Shown here piece by piece: positions 50,025 through 58,372 of a stretch of DNA of 64,000 nt. The DNA is from Glycocaulis profundi (GTDB lineage Bacteria; Pseudomonadota; Alphaproteobacteria; Caulobacterales; Maricaulaceae): positions 1 to 64,000 of the forward strand of contig VJOU01000007.1 in assembly GCA_007050995.1 (NCBI GenBank), written 5' to 3'. A program made the translations under genes and the position numbers. The notes beneath the pieces are model-generated. The model was not told the DNA's origin and searched no databases. It was given only the letters and a program-made list of their open reading frames with translations. Numbering within the stretch: position 1 is the first letter of the stretch; each line of letters starts with the position of its first letter.

Positions 50025-52126
50025 GCGCCGATGGCGAGATGGACCTGAATGCCTGCGACCGGGAGCCGATCCATGTTCCCGGCTCGATCCAGCCGCACGG
50101 CCTGATGCTGGTCGCCGATCCTGAGAGCCTGCGCGTGATTCAGGGCGCGGGGCGGCTGGCCGAGACGTTCGGCGAGGACTGGCTGGGCGCTGACTGCGCG
50201 GTCCTGCTGGGCGAGGCGGCCGCTGAAGCCGTCCGCGCCGGGCCTAAGGCCGCCGCGCGCATCACCACGCCCGACGGCGCGGTGTGGGACCTGTCCTCTC
50301 ATCAGGCGGGCTCGCGGCTGGTCATCGAGCTGGAGCCCGAAGAGGACGACGCGGCCCGGTTCGGCCTGCTGCAGACGCTGGAGCGCGCCGCGGCGGGTTT
50401 CGAGGCCGCGCAGGATCTGGGCGGACTGTGCCGCCGGGCGGCGCGCGAGTTCCGTGCCCTGACCGGCTATGACCATGTGATGGTCTATCGTTTCCTGGAG
50501 GAAGGCGCCGGGCAGGTGCTGGGCGAGGACAGGGCCGAGGGGCGGCGCTCCTTCCTCAACCACCGCTTCCCCGCCACCGACATTCCTAAGCAGGCCCGGG
50601 CGCTTTACGTGCGCAATCTGGTGCGGGTGATCCCGGACGCGGACTACCGGCCCGCGCCGCTGGAGCCCGCCCTGAATGACGGTCCGCTGGACATGAGCGA
50701 CAGCGTGCTGCGCAGCGTGTCGCCCATCCACCTTCAGTATCTTCAGAACATGGGCGTGGCCGCGTCCGCCTCGGTGTCGATCATCAAGGACGGCGAGCTG
50801 TGGGGGCTGATCGCGTGCCACAACGCCACGCCGCGCCTGATCGGGACCGAGCGGCGCATCGCCTGCCGGGCGCTGGCGGCCGGTCTGGCGCGCCAGATCA
50901 AGTCGCGCGAAGACACCGATGCTTACCGTGAACGCGTCCGGCTGCGCACCCATGAGGACAGCATCGTGGAGCTGCTGCTGCGCGAGGGCTCGCTGGACGA
51001 GGCCCTGTCGCGCCATGCCAGCGAGATCCGGCGGATGCTCGACGGCGACGGGGTGGCGGTGCTGCGCTCGGGCGAGGTGGTCACCGAGGGCGTCACGCCG
51101 TCAGCCGATGAGATCAAGCGGCTGGCCAAATGGATCCCCGGCCAGGGCCGCCGCCCGGTCTTCCACACGCGCAGGCTGGGCGAGCGCTTCGAGCTGCCCG
51201 CCGATCAGGCCGCGGTCTCGGCGGGCGTGCTGGCCATCACTCTGGCCGCGGGCGATCCGTGGATGGTGATGTGGTTCCGCGCCGAAGAGGTCGAGACCGT
51301 CGAGTGGGCGGGCAATCCGCACAAGAACACCGACGGCGACGGCTCGCCGCTGACCCCGCGCTCCAGCTTCGACGCGTGGCGCGAGACGGTGAGGGGGCGT
51401 TCCCGGCCCTGGACCATGCCCGAGACCGAGGCGGCGAGCCGGTTGCTGGTCGCGGTCACCGATGTCTGGCAGACCCGGCGCATCCGTGACCTGAACCGGG
51501 AGCTTCTGGACAATATCGAGCAGAAGGAGGCGCTGATCGAACAGCGTGAGTTCCTGCTCGGCGAGATCAATCACCGGGTTCAGAACAGCCTCCAGCTCGT
51601 CTCCAGCTTCCTGGGGCTTCAGGCGCGCGAGACCGAGGACGGCCCGGCCACGCTCGCCATCGAGGAGGCCCGACGGCGGATCGCGGCGGTGTCGCTGGTC
51701 CACCGGCGGCTCTACCGCTCCGATCAGGTCGAGAGCGTGGATGCGGCGCGCTATATCGACGAGCTGCTGGACGAGCTGATCGGCTCGTTCGGCGAGGACT
51801 GGCGCAGGCACATCACCCGCGATCTCGATCCGGTGCTGCTGCCCAACGACCGGGCGATCAGCCTGGGCCTGATCCTGACCGAGCTGGTCATCAACACCAA
51901 CAAATACGCCTATGGCGGCGATGCGGGGCCCTTGCGCATCTCGCTGGGCGAGAGCGGCGCGAACATGCGCCTGACGGTGACCGACAGCGGCGTGGGCCGG
52001 GACGGGGCGGTGAAGGGCTTCGGCAGCCGCTTCGTGGACGCGCTGGTCAAGCAGCTGGGCGGCGAGCTGGACTATTCCGACAACGCCCCCGGCTCGCGGG
52101 CGGTCTTCACCGCGCCGGTGCAGTAG
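50021..52126 (+). CDS. bphP: Bacteriophytochrome sensor histidine kinase
   Basis: A 701-residue red/far-red photoreceptor. The biliverdin-attaching Cys12 is in the N-terminal extension (MDLNACDREPIHVPGSIQPHG region). The PAS domain is followed by GAF with the DIP motif (Asp187-Ile-Pro189 in FPATDIPKQARALY) and PHY with the tongue motif PRSSF (446-450). The output is a HisKA_2 kinase: GEINHRVQNSLQLVSSFLGL (His518) and an HATPase with LILTELVINTNKYAYGG and VTDSGVGRDG. It absorbs light with biliverdin from the overlapping bphO and phosphorylates a response regulator not encoded nearby. Confidence 0.95.
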   Translation: MSADGEMDLNACDREPIHVPGSIQPHGLMLVADPESLRVIQGAGRLAETFGEDWLGADCAVLLGEAAAEAVRAGPKAAARITTPDGAVWDLSSHQAGSRLVIELEPEEDDAARFGLLQTLERAAAGFEAAQDLGGLCRRAAREFRALTGYDHVMVYRFLEEGAGQVLGEDRAEGRRSFLNHRFPATDIPKQARALYVRNLVRVIPDADYRPAPLEPALNDGPLDMSDSVLRSVSPIHLQYLQNMGVAASASVSIIKDGELWGLIACHNATPRLIGTERRIACRALAAGLARQIKSREDTDAYRERVRLRTHEDSIVELLLREGSLDEALSRHASEIRRMLDGDGVAVLRSGEVVTEGVTPSADEIKRLAKWIPGQGRRPVFHTRRLGERFELPADQAAVSAGVLAITLAAGDPWMVMWFRAEEVETVEWAGNPHKNTDGDGSPLTPRSSFDAWRETVRGRSRPWTMPETEAASRLLVAVTDVWQTRRIRDLNRELLDNIEQKEALIEQREFLLGEINHRVQNSLQLVSSFLGLQARETEDGPATLAIEEARRRIAAVSLVHRRLYRSDQVESVDAARYIDELLDELIGSFGEDWRRHITRDLDPVLLPNDRAISLGLILTELVINTNKYAYGGDAGPLRISLGESGANMRLTVTDSGVGRDGAVKGFGSRFVDALVKQLGGELDYSDNAPGSRAVFTAPVQ

Positions 52127-52203
52127 GCTCCGCGGCGACGCGGCGCCTTGCCCGCGCCGCGCGCCTGTCCTAACCCCGGACCCGAGCCGGGAGGGGGCGG
52201 GAC

Positions 52204-53415
52204 GTGAAACCCATCGACATCGCCATCGCGGGCTGCGGCCCGGCGGGCCTGGCCTCCGCGCTGCTGCTGCATCGCGACGGGCATCGGGTGACCGTGTTCG
52301 AGCGCTTCGACACGCCCCGGCCCATCGGCTCGGGCCTGATGATCCAGCCCACGGGGCTGGCCGTCCTGCGCGAGCTGGGGCTGGAGCGCGAGCTGACCGC
52401 CCATGGGGCGCCAATCGCGCGTCTGTTCGGCCAGGCGGTCGGGTCGGGGCGCACCGTGCTCGATGTGCGCTACGCCCATCTGGGGCGGCAGGCGGGCGAA
52501 GGCTGGGGCCTTCATCGCGCGGCCCTGTTCGCGATCCTGCATGACGCGGCGGTCGCTGAAGGCATTCCCATCCGCACCGGGCGGGCGATGACGGGCGTCG
52601 AGCCCGGCGAGGGCGGGCGCCGGCGGCTGGTCTTCGAGGGCGGCGGCACGGAAGGCCCGTTCGATCTGGTGGTGGACGCGCTGGGCACGCGCACGCCGCT
52701 GGCGCCGCCCGCCGGGCGCGATCTGGCCTATGGCGCGCTGTGGACGAGTCTCGACTGGCCCGAGGGCGCGGGCTTCGACGCCGCCGCGCTGGAGCAGCGA
52801 TACCGCGCCGCCTCGGTGATGGCGGGCGTGCTGCCCATGGGGACCGCGCCCTATGACCCCGTGCCGAAGGCGGCGCTGTTCTGGTCCCTGCGCGCGGACC
52901 GGCTGGAGGCGTGGCGGGCGCGAGGGCTGACGGCGTGGAAGGACGAGGCGCTGGGGGTGTGGCCCGCGCTCGGCCCGCTGCTGGACCAGATCGACGATCC
53001 CGGCCAGATGATCTTCGCGCGCTACGCCCACCGCACCCTGAAACGCCCCGGCGAGCCGGGGATGATCCATGTCGGCGACGCCTGGCATTCGGCCAGCCCG
53101 CAGCTGGGGCAGGGGGCGAACATGGCGCTGCTGGACGCGTGGGCGCTGGCGGCCGCGCTGCGCGCGGAAGACGAGGTCGCCGACGCCATCGCGCACGCCG
53201 TCCGCCTGCGCCGCTGGCACGTCACGCTCTATCAGGCGATGACCGACCTGTTCACGCCGGTCTATCAGTCCGACAGCCGCATCCTGCCGGTCCTGCGCGA
53301 CCGTCTGGCCGGACCGCTCTCGAGGCTGTGGCCCGCGACCGGGGTGCTGGCCGCGCTGGTCTCGGGCCTGATCGGCGGACCGCTGGGGCGGCTGGGGCTG
53401 AGGCGCGTGTCATAG
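52204..53415 (+). CDS. FAD-dependent aromatic-ring monooxygenase family protein
   Basis: A 403-residue single-component flavoprotein hydroxylase (PF01494 type). GxGxxG is in IAIAGCGPAGLASALLLHRD, with the acidic end VTVFERFDTP. The NAD(P)H/FAD 'DG' region reads LVVDALGTRTPL, and the second FAD motif is VGDAWHSASPQLGQGANMAL. The start is GTG at 52204 after GGGAGGGGGCGGG. Relatives hydroxylate phenols, salicylate or polyketides, or act in ubiquinone-like pathways; the substrate cannot be read. It stands alone after the phytochrome gene. Confidence 0.88.
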   Translation: MKPIDIAIAGCGPAGLASALLLHRDGHRVTVFERFDTPRPIGSGLMIQPTGLAVLRELGLERELTAHGAPIARLFGQAVGSGRTVLDVRYAHLGRQAGEGWGLHRAALFAILHDAAVAEGIPIRTGRAMTGVEPGEGGRRRLVFEGGGTEGPFDLVVDALGTRTPLAPPAGRDLAYGALWTSLDWPEGAGFDAAALEQRYRAASVMAGVLPMGTAPYDPVPKAALFWSLRADRLEAWRARGLTAWKDEALGVWPALGPLLDQIDDPGQMIFARYAHRTLKRPGEPGMIHVGDAWHSASPQLGQGANMALLDAWALAAALRAEDEVADAIAHAVRLRRWHVTLYQAMTDLFTPVYQSDSRILPVLRDRLAGPLSRLWPATGVLAALVSGLIGGPLGRLGLRRVS

Positions 53416-53494
53416 GGGCGGGCTCCGGCCCCCGGAACCGACCCGGAGCCTGGGGGTTTTTACTTCGCCGGGCGGGTTTGCAGGAGACCAGACC

Positions 53495-53956
53495 ATGCGA
53501 GCTTTCATCGCCGCCGCCGCCCTGTCCGTGCTTGTTCCCGCCGCAGTGTCCGCCGAGCCCGTCGAGGTCGGAATCGAGGAGAGCCATCCCAATGGGATGA
53601 GCGTGCTGATCCGTTCTCTCGAGCTCACCGACACCGAGGTCCGGCTGGACGTGAGGGTCATTAACGGCCACACTGAGAACATCCGCCTGGCGGGCATGAG
53701 CGATTGGACCTTCGTGCAGACCGAAGGCGGCGACAGGCTGAGGCTGGTCGCGCCGCCTGACAACCGGGAGCTGAACATCGCTCGCCAGAGCACCGTGGAT
53801 GGCAGCCTCGTGTTCATGGGCTCGGTGCCTGAAAGCGGTGATCTCACTCTGGTGCTGAACGACCGTGGCGATGACAACCCGAGCACACCCAACCCCCGCT
53901 TCGAGATCACCCTGCCGTCGGACACCGTCGAGGCGGCGGCCTTAAAAAAAAACTGA
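53495..53956 (+). CDS. OmpA-family protein, N-terminal part (frame ends after an A9 tract)
   Basis: 153 residues. A signal peptide (to about AVSAEP) is followed by a beta-rich domain of about 125 residues (VEVGIEESHPNGMSVLIRSL ... DLTLVLNDRGDDNP), which I do not recognise. It has an SD (GCAGGAGA) 10 bases before the ATG. The frame runs through TTA AAA AAA AAC and stops at TGA (53954-53956). In the -1 frame the A-tract continues directly as [20 protein letters not shown] and into an OmpA domain. So the two parts are very likely one gene of about 323 residues, separated by a sequencing indel, a real mutation, or recoding. Confidence 0.75.
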   Translation: MRAFIAAAALSVLVPAAVSAEPVEVGIEESHPNGMSVLIRSLELTDTEVRLDVRVINGHTENIRLAGMSDWTFVQTEGGDRLRLVAPPDNRELNIARQSTVDGSLVFMGSVPESGDLTLVLNDRGDDNPSTPNPRFEITLPSDTVEAAALKKN

Positions 53957-53981
53957 ATGACGCAGAGGGCGTCAGCGCCCT
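53944..53981 (+). promoter_or_regulatory. Candidate slippery site and downstream hairpin
   Basis: Nine A residues (53944-53952) include A AAA AAC read as zero-frame AAA AAA AAC, a -1 slippery heptamer (53947-53953), with a stop codon immediately next. A 6-base GC-rich hairpin AGGGCG-TCAG-CGCCCT (53966-53981) begins 12 bases later. Ribosomal -1 slippage or RNA-polymerase slippage (one extra A) would fuse the two OmpA halves. A plain sequence error would look the same. Confidence 0.45.
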
Positions 53982-53991
53982 TGAGGACGCC

Positions 53992-54465
53992 GTGCCCGCC
54001 ACCGCGTCGGTGCTGTCGGCGTCTGACGCGGGCGGGTCGGGGTTCGGGGCGCCTCAGGCGGCCACCGCGTCCGGGCTGGCGGTTACCGAGACCGAGGCGG
54101 GCACGCTGGTCACCCTGCCGGGCGACGTCTTGTTCGACTTCGACCGCCATGACATACGCGCGGACGCCGAGCCGGTGCTGGCCCAGCTCGCGGCGCTGAT
54201 CGAGGAAAGCGATCCGGCTCGGGTTGAGATCACCGGGCACACCGACTCCCGCGGGGAGGAGGACTATAATCAGGCCCTCTCCGAGCGGCGGGCGGACGCG
54301 GCCCGGGATCATCTGGTGGAGGTTCACGGGCTGGACGCGGACCTGTTCGCCGCCGAAGGCCGGGGCGAGCTGGAGCCGGTGGCCGAGAACGACAACCCGG
54401 ACGGATCGGACAATCCCGAAGGCCGCCAGCGCAACCGGCGGGTCGAGGTGCTGCTGGTCGATTGA
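53992..54465 (+). CDS. OmpA-family protein, C-terminal peptidoglycan-binding part
   Basis: 157 residues from the first in-frame GTG; the same frame reads back to the A9 tract. There is no SD, signal peptide or plausible start, so independent translation is unlikely. The OmpA domain is complete: [40 protein letters not shown] and [12 protein letters not shown]. The Asp of HTDSRG and Arg of RNRRVEV bind diaminopimelate. A linker ([20 protein letters not shown]) joins it to the upstream domain. Fused, it would be a periplasmic protein tethering an unknown domain to peptidoglycan. Confidence 0.8.
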   Translation: MPATASVLSASDAGGSGFGAPQAATASGLAVTETEAGTLVTLPGDVLFDFDRHDIRADAEPVLAQLAALIEESDPARVEITGHTDSRGEEDYNQALSERRADAARDHLVEVHGLDADLFAAEGRGELEPVAENDNPDGSDNPEGRQRNRRVEVLLVD

Positions 54466-54617
54466 GCGGTCCCGCTTCAGGCAGGGTTCCCACGCGAGGC
54501 GATGAATCGGCTCGCCGGGGCCGCCCGAGGCGCGCCCCAGCCTTGACATCGCACGCGCCGCAAGGCCTTTTCGCGCCCGGATTTCCCCGCCTTTTCAGAT
54601 GTGACGGATCAGACCTC

Positions 54618-56444
54618 ATGCCCGCTTTGAAGACCCACTGGCGCACCCATACCTGCGGCGCGCTGCGCAAGGCCGACGTGGACGGCGAGGTGACGCTGTC
54701 GGGCTGGGTCCATCGCAAGCGGGACCATGGCGGCCTGCTGTTCATCGACCTGCGCGACCATTACGGCCTGACCCAGTGCGTTCTGGAGCCCGAGAGCGAG
54801 CACTTCGCCCGGCTCGAGCGCATCCGGGTCGAAAGCGTGATCACGGTGACCGGCAAGGTCGTCGCGCGCTCCGCCGACACGGTCAATTCCAACCTGCCCA
54901 CCGGCGAGGTGGAGATCCGCATCTCGGGCCTGACCGTGCAGTCGGAAGCCGCCGAGCTGCCCCTGCCGGTGTTCGGCGAGCCTGAATGGTCTGAAGAGGT
55001 GCGGCTGAAGCACCGCTATGTCGACCTGCGCCGGGAGAGCCTGCACAAGCGGATCGTGCTGCGGTCTAGGGTGATCGATTCCATCCGCAAGCGCATGGTC
55101 GAACAGGATTTTCTCGAATACCAGACCCCGATCCTGACCGCGTCTTCGCCTGAGGGCGCGCGCGACTTCCTGGTGCCCTCGCGCCTGCATCCGGGCAAGT
55201 TCTACGCGCTGCCCCAGGCGCCCCAGCAGTTCAAGCAGCTGATCATGGTCTCCGGCTTCGACCGGTATTTCCAGATCGCGCCCTGCTTCCGCGACGAGGA
55301 CGCCCGCGCCGACCGCGCGCCGGGCGAGTTCTACCAGCTCGACATGGAGATGAGCTTCGTCGACCAGGAAGACGTGTTCGGCGCCATCGAGCCGGTGCTG
55401 GCCGGGCTGTTCCGCGAATTCGCCGACGGCCGCGAGATGAGCGACGACGCCTTCCCGCGCATCCCCTACGCCGAGGCGATCCGCAAATACGGCTCGGACA
55501 AGCCCGACCTCAGGAATCCCATCGAGATGCAGGCGGTGACCGAGCATTTCGCCGGGTCCGGCTTCAAGGTCTTCGCCGGGATGATCGAGAAGAACCCCGC
55601 CGTGGAGGTGTGGGCCATCCCCGCGCCCACGGGCGGCAGCCGCGCCTTCTGCGACCGCATGAACGCCTGGGCGCAGAAGGAAGGCCAGCCGGGGCTGGGC
55701 TACATCTTCTGGCGCGAAGAGGGCGGGCAGGTCGAAGGCGCCGGTCCCATCGCCAAGAATATCGGGCCTGAGCGCACCGAAGCGATCCGCACCCAGCTCG
55801 GCCTGAAGGCGGGCGACGCGGTGTTCTTCGCCGCGGGCGTGCCCAAGGACATGTACGGCTTCGCGGGCAAGGCGCGCGACCGGGCGGGCCGGGAGCTGGA
55901 GCTGTTCGAGGAGAACGTGTTCCGGTTCTGCTGGATCGTCGATTTCCCGATGTATGAGTGGAACGAGGACGAGAAGAAGGTCGACTTCTCCCACAACCCG
56001 TTCTCCATGCCCCAGATGGACCCCGACGCCTTCATGGCGATCGACCCCAAGGACCACGCCACGCTGCTGGACCTGAAGGCCTGGCAGTACGACATCGTCT
56101 GCAACGGGGTGGAGCTGTCCTCCGGCGCGATCCGGAACCACCGCCCCGACGTGATGCTGAAGGCCTTCGGCTATGCGGGCTATGGCCCCGAGGTGGTCGA
56201 AGAGGCGTTCGGCGGCATGCTCAACGCCTTCCGCTACGGCGCCCCGCCCCACGGGGGCATCGCGCCGGGCGTGGACCGGATCGTCATGCTGCTGGCGGGG
56301 GTGGAGAACCTGCGCGAGGTCGTGATGTTCCCCAAGGACCAGCAGGCGCGCGACCTGATGATGAACGCCCCGGCCATGCCAGACCCGCGCCAGCTGCGCG
56401 AGCTGTATCTGCGCACGGTCGTTCCCGAGGCGAAGAAGGACTAG
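54618..56444 (+). CDS. aspS: Aspartyl-tRNA synthetase (bacterial type)
   Basis: 608 residues from the ATG at 54618; the family N-terminus [20 protein letters not shown] follows. The OB-fold anticodon domain (1-105) precedes the class II catalytic core: motif 1 near [20 protein letters not shown], motif 2 [20 protein letters not shown], motif 3 [20 protein letters not shown]. The GAD insertion domain lies between. It charges tRNA-Asp, and perhaps tRNA-Asn if the enzyme is non-discriminating, which cannot be told here. Followed 24 bases later by a strong terminator. Confidence 0.96.
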   Translation: MPALKTHWRTHTCGALRKADVDGEVTLSGWVHRKRDHGGLLFIDLRDHYGLTQCVLEPESEHFARLERIRVESVITVTGKVVARSADTVNSNLPTGEVEIRISGLTVQSEAAELPLPVFGEPEWSEEVRLKHRYVDLRRESLHKRIVLRSRVIDSIRKRMVEQDFLEYQTPILTASSPEGARDFLVPSRLHPGKFYALPQAPQQFKQLIMVSGFDRYFQIAPCFRDEDARADRAPGEFYQLDMEMSFVDQEDVFGAIEPVLAGLFREFADGREMSDDAFPRIPYAEAIRKYGSDKPDLRNPIEMQAVTEHFAGSGFKVFAGMIEKNPAVEVWAIPAPTGGSRAFCDRMNAWAQKEGQPGLGYIFWREEGGQVEGAGPIAKNIGPERTEAIRTQLGLKAGDAVFFAAGVPKDMYGFAGKARDRAGRELELFEENVFRFCWIVDFPMYEWNEDEKKVDFSHNPFSMPQMDPDAFMAIDPKDHATLLDLKAWQYDIVCNGVELSSGAIRNHRPDVMLKAFGYAGYGPEVVEEAFGGMLNAFRYGAPPHGGIAPGVDRIVMLLAGVENLREVVMFPKDQQARDLMMNAPAMPDPRQLRELYLRTVVPEAKKD

Positions 56445-56467
56445 GCCGTCCGCAAGGGCGGAACGAG

Positions 56468-56499
56468 AAAGCCCCGGATCGGTCGATCCGGGGCTTTTT
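56468..56499 (+). terminator. Intrinsic bidirectional terminator between aspS and a pentapeptide-repeat gene
   Basis: A 13-base perfect stem AAAGCCCCGGATC (56468-56480) / GATCCGGGGCTTT (56485-56497) with loop GGTC and a T-run. It lies between convergent genes and can serve both. Confidence 0.93.
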
Positions 56500-56511
56500 C
56501 CTGTCCGAAGT

Positions 56512-57750
56512 TCAGCGCTGGTCCGGGCGGCCGCGCCGCGTGTCGGGCGGAATGGGCGGAGTGGGAGGGGGCCGCGCTTCGGGCGGAGCCGGGGTGGCGG
56601 GCGACTGCTCGATGATGACCCGCATGGGCTCACCGATTTCCGAGCGCCGGAGCTGGAAGCTCATCTGGGGTCCGAAGGCGGATTGAAGCTCGCGCATCGC
56701 TTCGGCCTGGGCGCGTCCGGCCTCGGCCAGACCCTCGCGCAGGGCCTCGTATTCCTGTTCGCTGAGCTGGCCGCGGGCGCTGCGCACGCGGGCCATGGCC
56801 TCGGCGATGGCCTCGCCCATGGCCGCGGCCTCGGTCGCGTTGCGGGCCTGGGCGCTGGCGATGAAGCGCTCGCTCTGGGCCGCCTCGCGCAGGCCGGCCA
56901 GGAAATCACCGTCGCAGACGGGAAGTTCGACGCCTTCAACGCTGCGGGGCAGGGACGGGGCCTCGCCCGCGCAGGCGCCGGAGAGCTGGCTGGCGCCCAG
57001 CCCGATCGCATCTGACAGGTCGGCTCCGGTCAGGTCCACGGCCACGAACACCGTGCCCGACAGCTGGGCCTGGCGGAAATCGGTGTGCGACAGGTCCGCG
57101 TTCTGAAACACCGCGCCGGACAGGTTGGCGGCGGTGAAGTCGGCGTCTCTGAGAACCACGTCGCGCAGGGAGGCGCGCGACAGGTTCGCCGAGCGCAGGT
57201 CCGCGGCCGAGATGTCGGTGGAGCGGAAGCTGGCATGGGCGAGATTGGCGCCGCTCATGTCGGCGTCCGACAGGTCGCTGAGCGAGAAGGTCGCGCGGTC
57301 CAGATTGGCGCCCCGCAGCTCGACGGACCGCAGGTCGGTGGCCTGGAAGCGTGCCCGGCTGAGCACCGCGCCGCTGAAGTCGGCCTCGCGGGCTTGGGAG
57401 CTGGAGATGCGGGTCTCGGCCATCAGCGCGCCGGAGAACTTGCCGCTGTTGAGCGTCATGTTCACGAAGCGCGCGCCCAGAAGCTGGGCGCCGGAGAAAT
57501 CGGAGTCCGTGAAGTCGCCGCGGGTCAGGCTGGCGCCGGCCAGGTTCGCGCCCGCGAAGTCGCAGCCCTGGCAGTCACCGCCGATCACCAGCCGACGACG
57601 CGGCTCGGGCCGGGGCGGTTCGGGCTGGATGTGGGCCAGCCCGCTCACGCGCTCATAGGCGTCCATCTCGAACGCCAGAGCCGCGCCTCCGCCCGCAGGG
57701 GTGGAGATCAGCGCGGCCAGGGCCAGGGTATGCAGCGCGAGGCGTGTCAT
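56512..57750 (-). CDS. Secreted pentapeptide-repeat protein (long form)
   Basis: A 412-residue exported protein (signal peptide to about ALAFE). From about residue 57 a run of some 38 pentapeptides of A(D/N)LxX type begins at CQGCDFAGANLAGASLTRGD and goes to about 250, forming a right-handed quadrilateral beta-helix. A Cys-containing cap follows (SQLSGACAGEAPSLPRSVEG, ELPVC). The last 130 residues are helical and Ala/Glu-rich with a Pro-rich end (PATPAPPEARPPPTPPIPPD). Function unknown; the helix can mimic nucleic acid or bind partners. It shares its N- and C-caps with the next gene, so the two are paralogues. Confidence 0.85.
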   Translation of the reverse strand: MTRLALHTLALAALISTPAGGGAALAFEMDAYERVSGLAHIQPEPPRPEPRRRLVIGGDCQGCDFAGANLAGASLTRGDFTDSDFSGAQLLGARFVNMTLNSGKFSGALMAETRISSSQAREADFSGAVLSRARFQATDLRSVELRGANLDRATFSLSDLSDADMSGANLAHASFRSTDISAADLRSANLSRASLRDVVLRDADFTAANLSGAVFQNADLSHTDFRQAQLSGTVFVAVDLTGADLSDAIGLGASQLSGACAGEAPSLPRSVEGVELPVCDGDFLAGLREAAQSERFIASAQARNATEAAAMGEAIAEAMARVRSARGQLSEQEYEALREGLAEAGRAQAEAMRELQSAFGPQMSFQLRRSEIGEPMRVIIEQSPATPAPPEARPPPTPPIPPDTRRGRPDQR

Positions 57751-57817
57751 GACCCTATAGATACCCTCCGGTCCGCGTCGGAACGACTTAATTTGCAGTA
57801 AGCCGGGTACGGACGGT

Positions 57818-58306
57818 TCAGCGGCAGGGCGGGACCGACAGGCCCGCGGGCAGCCGGGTGGCCGCGTCCCCGCATGCGCCCGAAAGCTGGCTCTGGGTCA
57901 AGCCGCGCACATTGTGCATCTCCGCGCCGGAGAGGTTCGCGCCGTTCAGCCGGGCGCCGCCGAGGTCCGCGCTGCCGAAATACACGCCCACCAGCACCGT
58001 GTCGGTCAGGTTCGCGTTCGCGAAGCTGGCACCGGTGAAGCGCGCGCCGAACATGTTGGACACCGACAGGTCCGCGCCGTCGAAGCGCGCACGGTTCATG
58101 GTGGCGAGGCTGAGATTGGACTGGGTCAGGCGTGCGCCCGACAGGTCCGCCCCCGGCAGGTCGCGATAGCTCAGATCGGCCTGGAAGAGGTTGCAGCCCG
58201 GGCACGACTGACCCGACTGCACGCGGGCGATCTCGCCCGAGTTCTGGGCGGCGGCCGCGGTCAGGCCCGCTGCGGCGAGGGCGAAGGCGAGAGCGATATG
58301 TTTCAT
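57818..58306 (-). CDS. Secreted pentapeptide-repeat protein (short form)
   Basis: 162 residues from the ATG at 58306, where a signal peptide begins (MKHIALAFALAAAGLTAAAA). About 17 pentapeptides follow from CPGCNLFQADLSYRDLPGAD to LNGANLSGAEM. The C-terminal cap QLSGACGDAATRLPAGLSVP ends PPCR. The Cys-x-x-Cys at the start and the two cap Cys may form disulfides in the periplasm. This is the common alphaproteobacterial short form; the preceding longer gene looks like an expanded duplicate. It lies 67 bases upstream of that gene on the same strand. Confidence 0.85.
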   Translation of the reverse strand: MKHIALAFALAAAGLTAAAAQNSGEIARVQSGQSCPGCNLFQADLSYRDLPGADLSGARLTQSNLSLATMNRARFDGADLSVSNMFGARFTGASFANANLTDTVLVGVYFGSADLGGARLNGANLSGAEMHNVRGLTQSQLSGACGDAATRLPAGLSVPPCR

Positions 58307-58372
58307 GCCGGCACACTGTCCCCGTGATGAGAGCATTTCGAGCCCCCGTCCCGCAAGCATCGGGCCGGGCGG

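Noticed and set aside
53957-54199. An 80-codon frame starting with the ATG right after the OmpA N-terminal stop
   Set aside because: It is in the wrong frame for the OmpA domain and gives an Arg/Pro-rich product; a shadow frame.
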